A DNA stretch of 64,000 nt, taken from assembly GCA_944739405.2 (NCBI GenBank), contig OX123187.2:36188394-36252393 (forward strand). Reading direction: 5' to 3'. Of this stretch, positions 54,101 to 64,000 are shown in pieces. Both the position numbers and the translations under genes were made by a program. The stretch comes from Euclidia mi. Its lineage: Eukaryota > Arthropoda > Insecta > Lepidoptera > Erebidae. The first letter of the stretch is position 1. Each line of letters opens with the position of its first letter. Below the pieces are notes generated by a model. The model ran no database searches, was not told the origin of the DNA, and worked only from the letters and a program-made list of their open reading frames with translations.

Positions 54101-57100
54101 TTCTTTTTTGCTTTTATGTGTTTTTAGTAACTTTAGCATCAGTTGGGAATTAACCGATATACTTCATTATATTAACACGTAGATTGTTGCATAAACAGAA
54201 CTAGAGTGCGAAAACCGAGAAACAGTAGTTTCCTTCGTAGTATCACTTAATCGGAAACTGGCTGTAGCGTCGGAGCAATCTCCCGGTTTTCTCAGTGGTA
54301 TGTCGGAGAGAGAATGGATTTATTGTGGAAATGATGGCGTTCCGCGAACCTCCAGACTAGGCCCGCCCCACTTTCAGGAGGTCGCCGCCCGATCGTGAAC
54401 TCTGCACTCCGTTTAACTGTTGCCGCCCTGCTCATTTTAGTATCTATTTTTTCCTACGTAGACTTTCGTGAAAATTATTGAAGACTTCTTACCTACTTAG
54501 TTTTCAATAAAATATTTGACGCTACAAACACATTGTTTAGATTTAAGGTGTCTTTGGTTCCGTTAAAATGTCGCTAATGAGATTCGAATGAACATTCCTT
54601 ATGAGGGTTGGTGTTGTCTAACGGTATTAGACAGTCGCTCATACCTGTGTTTATATAGAGCTCAATTTTGAGAACCCAAAATTTTGGAACTAAAGAAAGA
54701 TTTCGCCAGCCACCCCATTGCTATACGGCCAACCGCACGAGTCTGCGATGGGGTCAATGTCCGCGAGTGGTATATAGGTCAACCGAAGGCGCCTCGTCGT
54801 CTGTGTTATGTCAGCCTGGCTGTGCCACGCTAATGGTACGCCAATTCAACTTTAGAAAACTCTTTCGGAACCTGTTTCTAAAACAGGAATCGCCAATTTT
54901 ATTACATATTCTTTCGTGACTTTTACGATGTACACGAAATTCATACATAGATTCATAACCGGTTATTTATTATGAATTATTTATAGAACCACCACAATAA
55001 GCGGAAGGGGTTACATCGTAACTGGATTGTGGCGTATTTGATGCTAAATCCTGATCAATCTGTATTAGAAAGCTAGCCCGTTATACTTTATATTGTTATT
55101 TAAAAAAATGCAACATTTGATATTTCACCGAGTACAATGGCATCGCCAACAATGGTCAATGAACTATAGAGGAAGTGGCATTGGTTTAATTGTCAATTTT
55201 CCACATGTCTGATCACAAGTTTAGGTTCGATGAGATACCTTAATTCAAATGCTTAGCAGCTGCCACGCATCACGAAGCAGCGAACACTTAACCTCATTTG
55301 TTGGTTAACTGAATTATAAATCGGCTGGATTCGGAAGGTCGTAGCAAGGGTATGGGCTATAGGATGATAGATGTTTCTCGGTTTGGTGGGATTATAGTAA
55401 TGCATAGAGTGGTCGGCTGCTGCGCGCGGGCAAAAGGGAAAGTGTTCGGAGCTTCCTGCTCGCACGCGGAAGCGTTTAGTTTACTATACGTAACTGCATT
55501 TCGCGTCGCTGCACCAGCGTGTTGCAACATCTACCGATGAGTTCTGTGATAGCTATATTAGTCACCGCATTGCTTAACGCTAATTTATTAGTCTGCGATC
55601 AAAAAAACTGTAATTTGTATAATGTGACCTACACGTACGATCGCAGCTCTGTTATTATAAGCGATTAATTTCAGTCACAGTTTTGAGCAGACTGTATACT
55701 AACTTAAATGCACTTAGGTTTTTGATAAACACTTAAATAACTTTTCTGTGAATAAGATTATGTAAATTGTTAAATGTCGCCGACCTATCCTATTCTGCGT
55801 TTAGCTATGAAATATTCATCGTCACAAAATACATCTTTATGAGCTTCAATCATTTTTGACAATGTTTTTGAAAATATCAACATACGATGAATACATTACA
55901 TTATAGATTCAAAAGTTTATAATAGCCATTAAATAGATTATAAAATATTCATTCTTTATAAATATTTGTGAAACAATAATGTGCCCAATGTTCCACAGTT
56001 CAACTGGTCACATTTGTGAGCAATGTTTGTAACATGTTGTAACCGATACACGCTGTGAATTAGGCTAATTACAAAGTGTCTGTGGCGTGGTCGCGTCTCG
56101 CTCATCATCAAGAGTTTTACTTTCGTTGGTCGTCACGCGCTCTCGCCGACGGAAACTAACCATCATCGAGAGCGTCATATTTGAACGTATTGTTTAAGAT
56201 TATCTCGCACGAGATAATTGTATAATTTCTTTATTCAGTTTTTATTACGGCATATTTATTTACTTCACGAATCAAACAATAAACAGGGATATCTGCTAGC
56301 TACTGCTTTTATTAGCTGTTGGTGAAATTCAATGCAAACAGTACAATAATATCGCTCAGTAGATTACCTAGTCCAGTTTCATAGTAAAAGGCTATGCAAA
56401 TGTAACTCTTGATATGTTTAATTAATTAGTGAACCCATTATTCCTTTACACCGTCGTAAACATGGATTGCAGATCGTAAGTTGCTATGCACAATGGCTGT
56501 ACCGCGGTACAAGGCCCCGGTGTGAGCGGCGGCCGCGGTCGCTTGCATCGCTTCCGCGTTTGCCTGCACTTTCTCTCAACTGCACTTTGAATGTTTACTG
56601 CAGCATTATTTGCTGAAGGAAATCCTCGCTATCTAATGTCTGCATTATGTTGTTGATTGCAATCTTTTATTATCTTTATGCTAAATAAGCTTATCTATTT
56701 TCACTTTTACGTTTGGACGCGTATGCGAATAATATTTTGGGTATGCTTTTAATTGTTGAAGTTAGTTAACAGTAGATAATAATAGAGATTATTCTTACTA
56801 GTTAGTCGAACCTACTATTGCAAAAGCAAAGTATATAAGTGTTAAACTAATTAATTATTATCATTCCTTGTTGATTACCCAAAAATATATAACTTAAATG
56901 TCTAACTAGTAAAATAGGTGCAATTAATATGAAACCTAATTATTTTACGAACCATTCAACAAATCTAATGCCGCCATACAACAGCAATCGCGTACGTCAT
57001 AAAAAAGCAGGAAAACATTAAACACTAACAATTGAAAGTATTCTCTCGTATCTCGCGTCTGCGATGGTTATGCGATACGTATTATTAATTTATTACTTCC

Positions 57101-57954
57101 CCATATGTATTCTCTAGCACGGCTAGTAGAGCCGTTGACGATGAACACTTTCACCGGCCATTTCTAATGCTCTTTATACAAGCCGCGTACTAATATTTAA
57201 ATAGCAACTTGGCGAATGCTTGAAGTAATCAAATAATGCAATTCGTTGGAAAACCCTCCTCATAAAAGATAATATGCAATAGAAAATCGATACAGTTTTA
57301 TAGTCGTAATTTTGTGTTGGCTTTTTGTAAGGAGAGATTTTGTCTACAATTTGTATATAAAGGTGTTACTTGTATTTATATTATGACAAAATACGTATAT
57401 ATTGTATCTCTATCTTCTAGGATAAGATTTGAAGTTTTCTCAATAAACTTTAATTTTATTTATTTGTATGTAGGCTTGTTATTAGGAACTCTTTACTTTC
57501 TTTCTTAGGAAAACTTGTATTTATCAGCATCATATACGTAAAATATAAAAAAATCACTTTGCCTAATTCTCGTTACATTATACAAAATTCGCATATGTAT
57601 ACATACTTTGAACATATTGGCAAGCTTTTAAGCAAATTTACCAAATATCTATTTATATATTTGATCATATATTTTACTAAAAGTAACAATTAAATTGCAA
57701 TGATTATATACATATGTATTATTATATTAAATTGTAATGATTATACTCAGCAGATCATAAGTTTTAAAATTAAAAAAGTATTTTGTCAGTCAACGCGAAA
57801 TTGTAGAGCCATATTAATAATAACTGATGGTGTCTGCCTGATTATTTCACGAGGGTTATTTTTGTGGCATTTGTGAGATGTTTTCAGTTTTAGAGTACCA
57901 AAAATTTTGTAAGACAGCCACAGAAATAGAGGTTTCAACTACTCTTGTAGGATA
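51173..57954. other. Gene-poor AT-rich stretch
   Basis: No coding region is supported. At about 51606-51665 ATCATCATCACCCTGATGCA and GTCAACTGCTGGATATAGGC resemble a common lepidopteran repeat. Slightly GC-richer blocks lie at about 54690-54840 and 56085-56180 (GTCGCGTCTCGCTCATCATC). Otherwise I see nothing. Confidence 0.4.
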
Positions 57955-58747
57955 TTCAAATTCAAATTCAAATTCAAATGTTTATTTGTATAAATGTGGT
58001 GTACAACAGGTGTTATAGAACAATTTGGATCCAACATTAACCATTTCAAATATATGGCATACAAATAATAATATACATTCAATTACAATGAAATTTTAAC
58101 CTTATTTGATATAAATTCTACAAAATTCTAACTACACTAAGACTTACATTTTAAATATTCATCTACGGTGTAAAAACACTTTTCACACAACCATCGTAAA
58201 AGTTGAGCTTTAAATTTATTCATCGATAATTCTTTAACTCGTTGTGGTAAATGGTTATAAATTCGTACCGCCATTGCATAACTGTTTCGACTACATTGAT
58301 CTGTTCTTATTGCAGGAAGTACAAGTTTATTTGGATAACGAGTATTGAAATTACAACTATCTTTGTTATAAGAAAATAAATCATCATTGGATTTTACAAA
58401 AACACACATTTCATACACATACAGACACGGGACAGTTAGAAGTGACATTTTACGAAATAAAGGTTTGCAAGTTTCCCAAGGAGCTTTATTACACATACTT
58501 CGTATACATTGCTTTTGGGCAACAAATACCCTGTTTATATTTACAGAATTTCCCCAAAGCACAATGCCGTATCTTATATTGGACACAACGAAACCGTGAT
58601 AAGCTTTTAAGGCTGTTTGTATGTTAGTTATTTTTGCTAGGCGCCATAGCGCATAGGCAAATCTATTTATTCGATTACTTATTTTTTCTACATTATTTTT
58701 TCTACATTATTCTGAAATGAAAGTACACCGTTATCTGTTAATGACAT
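57955..58747 (-). pseudogene. Non-LTR retrotransposon 3' end with frameshifting 14-base duplication
   Basis: The - strand frame encodes a LINE reverse-transcriptase C-terminus: INRFAYALWRLAKITNIQTA, LKAYHGFVVSNIRYGIVLWG and NRVFVAQKQCIRSMCNKAPW, then an end LRWLCEKCFYTVDEYLK and a stop at 58137. SNIRYGI.LWG and the AQK.CIR motif are typical of Jockey/CR1-like elements. The 3' end is a (CAAATT)n microsatellite on the + strand at about 57957-57979. A 14-base tandem duplication (about 58681-58710, unit CTACATTATTTTTT) breaks the frame upstream; sequence in a matching frame continues to about 58747. 5'-truncated and dead. Confidence 0.82.
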
Positions 58748-60025
58748 TTATCTTATGTAACAATGTTGCACATACTACAGATAATATATGCATCCGATGA
58801 CGACAGTGTTGCTCCTCGCAAATCGTAAATATTGACGGCGCGTCGATACAAACGTAGTTGTTGAGATTATAGCCAAAGTACCAGCACACTGATCAAAGGA
58901 CCCCGATTAGACCTGTAGATATGTTAGTTCTTCATCAGTTATAGCCTTTTATGATCATTCTTACTTAGTAGTACCTGAACGTTGTAAAGATGTATGTGTA
59001 TATTTACCGATATGCAATTTTGAAGTCATTTTTAGCGTAATAGATAGTACTGAGAAGAGACACATTTCAAAGTACACACAGATGGATAATTATGATAGAG
59101 TGCAAATGTAAACGTTACACTAGTATAATAATATAATGGTGGTGTATAATCGTCCTAATCGAATTCTAACTCACCAACTCAAAAAAAAATAAACCGGAAT
59201 AGTAAATTTATTTTAGTCACTACGATTTATATAGAGTTTGGGTTAAATTAACCATGAAATATAGTGTACATTTCAGCAGCCATAGTTAACTATTTATTTA
59301 CACTAATTAAACAGTGGTACACAAATGTCTGTTACCGATATTGACTCTAAGGCTCTACGAGTTAGATTGCAGATACAAACGGATTAGCAGAGCATTGTCT
59401 AAGACATGTAACTTAACCGAATTGCTATCGGCAGTACATATCTTATACTGTACTGCCGACCGACCTAATGCTTCTATAATCCGGTGCGATGTCTTGTCTA
59501 CGCTTAGCCACAGGTAATTCAACTCAAAACTAGGCTGTACATTACATGCCATACAATTAAATATGAGATCTGATGCACTTTGCTTAAGCCTAAAACACTA
59601 GTTTGCTTTGTAACCATGACCCAAGGTAGATAAAAAAGTTTTCTATATTAATAATGACTTTCATAAATTATCATGACTCTATATTCCGAGTTTGCCTTTT
59701 TGGTCTCTACTTTTATGAACATACATGGCAGCAAAATCGGGGTCATAATCAGTGCAATGTTAGCTGTTTCTTTTCAACACATTGGTCTCCATGCTGAAAT
59801 CGCTGCCACTGTCACGGACGGCTCATAGACCTACATAATTATTTAATCTTCGCTCCGTTTGCTATCGTTCCCGCCCCGTTCACCGCTATAGTTAAGGACG
59901 CGTCCTTACCGTATCTTATTCTCTACTCCTGAAAATGCAAATGTTTGATTAGTGCTCGCACCTATTAGGCTTAAACCCACAATTAAGTTCAACAATGTAT
60001 TATATACTATGTACCTACCACATTA
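58748..60025. other. Intergenic, no supported gene
   Basis: AT-rich with short frames only. Nothing supported. Confidence 0.4.
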
Positions 60026-60232
60026 TCTTAATATATAAAATCCTTGCGTTACTGACTGACTGACAGACACGCTACAGCCGAAACTATTGGGCGCAGGAAG
60101 CTGAAATTTGGCATGTATGTTCCTTGGGGACCGTAGGGGTGCACTAAGAAGGGATTTCCCGAAATTCTCACGGGATCCGCCAAAACGGGTAAATTAAAAA
60201 AAAATGCAGGCGTAGCTGCTGGCGTCCTCTAG
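60026..60232 (+). mobile_element. Short non-autonomous Helitron
   Basis: Starts TCTTAATATATAAAATCCTT after A (60025) and ends GGCGTCCTCTAG before T (60233). Sister copy of 97-292, from which it differs by small substitutions and a short insertion (GCCAAAACG). No coding capacity. Confidence 0.8.
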
Positions 60233-61889
60233 TGTATTATATAATGTGGCAGTTAGTTAGTTCCAACATTATCCAGAGCAAACCTTGACTCGCTTCGTAT
60301 TCCTCACGAGCGCTCACCAAGCGACCTTAATGCTGAGATCAGCCAGCTTACCATCAAACATATGTTACTCACAAATGCATTACGTGTAGCGAAATACATC
60401 GAGACATGCATTACTCTCATACAAAGTAATAAAGAAAGTTTGTATTCCCTTCCAATGAATACGCTGAATGCATTTAGCGTTAACTGTAGTGCTGAATGTC
60501 AACACGCACAAGAGCCAATTTGATTAATCATCGCTTTTGACGGGCACCTTTCAGTACCTTCCGTTACCTGTACGTGCCCATACGTGATAAACTGCCGCGT
60601 GAAGTTCTAACTGGAAACTGGAGAAGCTTAGAATGTAATAGGTACTGTTTTCTGAGTATTTTAAATATCAAGAATATTGCATCTGGGAAAGTACCAACAG
60701 TGATGTGATAAATGTACTTTACATCGCTTTTCATTTGATGCGTTTCTGCTGTGAGTCGGCTTAAATAATGTGATGTTGAGGAAATAATTACGCTTGTTAC
60801 AACAGCATAATCGTATCACATTTAAGCAATATATGCTACTAACTTACAGCAGTGTAGTGGTATCGCTTTTCAGGTGTAGCAAGGCGTATAATTTGGATAA
60901 GTTTATAGGCAATGGTAACCTACACGTGTAATTTATTTGACCTCACCATCTCTTACCTACTATGAAAAGCCTAATAAAGACTTCGCCATGATTACAAAAT
61001 TCTCCTGAATATTCTATGAAAACGTCGCGGTCAATGATTCGTGTCAACGTGGTAGCATAATCTCTTTTAAAACATTTCAAAGAAAATTTAAATCAGTTCT
61101 ATTCGTATAGATTGAGCACCAGTGCATATTAAAAATAAATTAGAAACTGACTAACCACTGCCAAAATAAAATAGTATTTTCCAATACTAGGTCACTCAGA
61201 AGTCTCACAACTTTATTGTTCAATTGATATGTAAACTGTTTCATGCGTAAGATGTATCGATATTGTAATGTTCATATTCCGAAGTTAATGAGTCCCACGT
61301 GCAGTTATGAACAGGTGGTTAAAGCCGTAGGTGAGTGCCTCCGATAGTCGTGTTCCTGGGAAATAAACACGTACGTTGACATCAGGCCCACGCCTTACCA
61401 CCACGCTTTATTTTATAATGAAATATGTATTTCCTGATAATACAAATAAATCGTTTAATGGGGAAATATTTTCAAGTATTTTGTAGCTAACTAGCTGGTT
61501 ATTCTTGAAAGGGAACTGTAGAGTGATTGTCATACCATAATAATGAGTGACTTAAATACTAACTTTCTGCTACACAGGCATTTGACGGCACTACTTCCTA
61601 ATTATTTTATATCAATAGACTAACTTAAACAATTAATTTATCTCCAAGAAAAATAATAGCAAGATTATTGGTTATTTCAAGTAGAGCACAGTGGCTCTCG
61701 CGTTCGTTGTGCTTTGAAGTTGTTTTAATTAGAAAATCAATTTTTTCTTATGACAATAGCTATACTATTATTCTGAAAGACATATCTTACGGGAGTAACT
61801 TTATTTTATCGGTCATCTACAAAGTGCAAAAAAGTTGTACGAAGTGCAATAAAAATTGACCAACTAGTTTTAGATAGCTATCTGAATAT
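60233..61889. other. Intergenic, no supported gene
   Basis: AT-rich with short frames only. Nothing supported. Confidence 0.4.
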
Positions 61890-62039
61890 CAGCCGGGTGA
61901 CAACCTACTAACCAACAAGATGGATACGATGACTTGATGAGAGTGCGTCGGTGAGTGTGCGGACACGTGAGGCTTAGGGTAGACGGTCCCGAGACGGTGA
62001 CGTCACGGGATCGCCGGCCGCGGGGTCATCGGCTCTCCA
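61890..62039 (+). promoter_or_regulatory. Candidate 5' non-coding exon
   Basis: A GC-rich block (GACGGTCCCGAGACGGTGAC, GTCACGGGATCGCCGGCCGC) ends in GGCTCTCCAG|GTGCGT, a good splice donor at 62040. Within it an ATG at 61920 gives only a five-codon frame, as in many 5' leaders. It includes TGACGTCA, a full CRE site. Both the exon and its link to a downstream gene are inferences. Confidence 0.3.
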
Positions 62040-62769
62040 GGTGCGTTCACACAAACACTACTCCCATTATTTCCCGTTCCTCAAGCTATTTATTACCTCA
62101 TCGCAGGATGGCCTGCGCTCATTAGGTCCGAATCAGGTCGTTCGTTGCTCTATTTATGAGACAAAGGGGTGTCTTTGTGAAAATAATAGATGCTATTCAG
62201 ATAATCTGGAGACGATCCAAAATTAAATAGTGTTTTTGTTTCCTTAATTTTAATCAATAGTAATTTTGACAAGTTGTTATCTGGCAATGACAAATTATAT
62301 ATAGTTATTTATAATTATAATCCGTTTTTTACTTGACAATAAAATGACTCCTTATTATTCAGGTATTAGACAATTTACTTGCAAAGGCCTGGAAATTATA
62401 GAAAACTAGGCACGAATATATCTACAAATAAATTTTACTACATCTACAAACGCTATGAAATATACCCAATTATAGCGAGATTTTCCTGTTGGCTAAGCAT
62501 TTCAACAAACTTTATGATAACACGGTAATGGCCTATCCAAAGTTAATACTAAAATGGAATACATATTTGCAAATACAAAATATTTCCGCTAATTTCCTGG
62601 TTGAATACGGCTGAAATGTACTAATGTAGAGATATCAATTTATTAAGTGTCTGATACTTATCAGTTCATAAATAAATAAATCATTCACGTACATCACAGA
62701 TGCAGTATAAAAATTCGTTCACAACCAATTCCGATGTTTAATTGAATTGAATATTATGGAAATCGGTAC

Positions 62770-62983
62770 GGTAGCGCGCAATTTCCGCGGGAAAGAGACG
62801 GCTATACGTCTGTGAGCACCGCGCAGCTGTGCTAAGGACGGTCGTTGCCCCGAGAACGGCCGCAAGTGAACTCCGAATATTATCGTGTGCGTTTATTTAT
62901 TATACTTCTCCACACTGAGATCCCGCTCATTAATTCGGTTCATGGCGCTACAAGTGATTGAAGTATTACAATATCTGTACCAG
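62770..62983 (+). CDS. Candidate first exon with a short coding start
   Basis: A GC-rich leader-like block (GCGCGCAATTTCCGCGGGAA, GTCGTTGCCCCGAGAACGGC) precedes an ATG at 62942. That frame reads MALQVIEVLQYLYQ and ends exactly at CAG|GTAATC, a splice donor at 62984. If real this is the first exon of a gene on the + strand continuing beyond the window. The ATG context (TTCATGG) is poor at -3 and I do not recognise the peptide, so this remains tentative. Confidence 0.25.
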
Positions 62984-64000
62984 GTAATCATTTCAAATAT
63001 ATTTACTATCTAATATTATACATATTGTGTTTAATTTAGAACTTGTTTCGTGTACTGCTTCTATATTAACATAGATAAAATTGGGGTCCCGTTGTGCTAA
63101 ATGTGTTCGGTTCAATGTCATGTTTTGAAGGTTAAAGGATATTGCGTTATTATTACATGTTAATGTTAACATTAATCATCCGTTTAATCACAAAGGGCTT
63201 GAGTGTGTTATTTAAAATGCAAGTGTGTATAGTTCATTTTCACAGAAAATATACCTAATATGAATGGCGCGTAATGTAACAAGTGACAATATTGTTATTC
63301 TAACTGTCAATTTAAAAACAGAATACAGATAAAAGATTTTGAATGAAGATCGACAATACGTGCAGTACATTGACTGTTGTTGTTTTGAATTTGGTACGTG
63401 ATGACGGGAATACCACCGTTGTGTACAGTTCACCGGTAGCGTTCGTCATGCGGTGAAATGACGTTGGCATTGAAAATGACGTCACATCGTGGCATTCGGT
63501 GCGTATTCTAAATTCTTTTCCTAATAGCACGGGGTCATTGCCTCGAGGCTGCCGATACACTCACTATGTGGTTACTCATTAAACAAATAATAATTAAAAC
63601 AATAGTGACAAAGACAATGATTAATTTCCAGTTGTACATGTTAAATGCTGTCTTTGACCCTACAGCTTTGATTGTATACAACAATGTACTGTAAGTACCT
63701 ACGTATTTTCATATTTTTACATGACTTATATATATCTATAATTGTACTGGGGAAGAAAATGAAGCATTCTTATAAGAAAATTGTTCGTTTTTTTTATTTG
63801 TTGTCCGTTGATGAAGGTTGACCTGTCATTTTCACGTGCGAAATGTAATATTTACGAATGTTATATGAAAATATGTTGACTGAATCACTTGTCGTGTGAG
63901 ATATTATATTAAGTATTTGTCGTAATAGTTTTTTAGTAATATGAATAAGTAAGAAAGGTAAAATTATCTTTTGGATATTATTTTTCACTGACCTTTATAT
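62984..64000. other. AT-rich end of window, no supported gene
   Basis: Short frames only. It would be intron if the candidate exon at 62770-62983 is real. Confidence 0.4.

Noticed and set aside
58137..58586. 149-codon frame as a host gene
   Set aside because: SNIRYGIVLWG and the following motifs are those of LINE reverse transcriptases; the frame starts at GTG and is broken upstream by a duplication.

Overview
The window is nuclear DNA of an insect, almost certainly a moth or butterfly. The evidence is introns with GT..AG borders, GC-rich coding exons set in AT-rich DNA, and a dense set of repeats of lepidopteran type: Helitrons inserted between A and T and ending in CTAG, tRNA-derived SINEs, LINE 3' ends, MITEs and a Penelope-like element. 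The species cannot be named from sequence alone. There are no operons, rRNA genes, CRISPR arrays or bacterial features.

Region 1 (1-18.4 kb, + strand) holds the 3' part of a large RasGAP gene of the SynGAP/DAB2IP/RASAL2 family (Drosophila raskol). I could join 14 coding exons (2943-17280) that keep phase throughout and encode 1,394 residues plus a stop. They cover the end of the PH domain, a C2 domain, a complete RasGAP domain with its arginine finger, a long disordered Ser/Asn-rich region, a C-terminal coiled coil and a His-rich tail. The first exons lie upstream of the window. The most striking feature is at 11395-13792. The 3' half of the exon that closes the GAP domain, together with its 5' splice site and a (CACACGTCA)n stretch, is repeated 13 times plus a partial 14th, nearly without change. 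This gives 13 copies of one splice donor, and the array has no stop codon in the frame entering from the exon.

Region 2 (19.5-24.1 kb) is nested mobile DNA. A Penelope-like retroelement forms a head-to-head inverted dimer of two GIY-YIG endonuclease ends, flanked by a 13-bp target duplication and lying inside a GC-rich element with terminal inverted repeats. After it comes a MITE that carries an inverted copy of itself.

Region 3 (24.8-26.8 kb, - strand) is an intronless 685-residue gene of unknown function that resembles insect DUF4770/DUF4771-type proteins.

Region 4 (27-64 kb) is poor in genes. It contains a composite Helitron with a MITE inside, two foldback elements, many copies of two SINE families that share one 3' domain, a third and a fourth SINE-like family, three LINE 3' fragments and three short Helitrons. 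Several GC-rich islands (34.1, 36.1, 43.0, 43.6, 62.0 and 62.8 kb) could be promoters or 5' non-coding exons of a gene continuing to the right, but only the last has a plausible short first coding exon.
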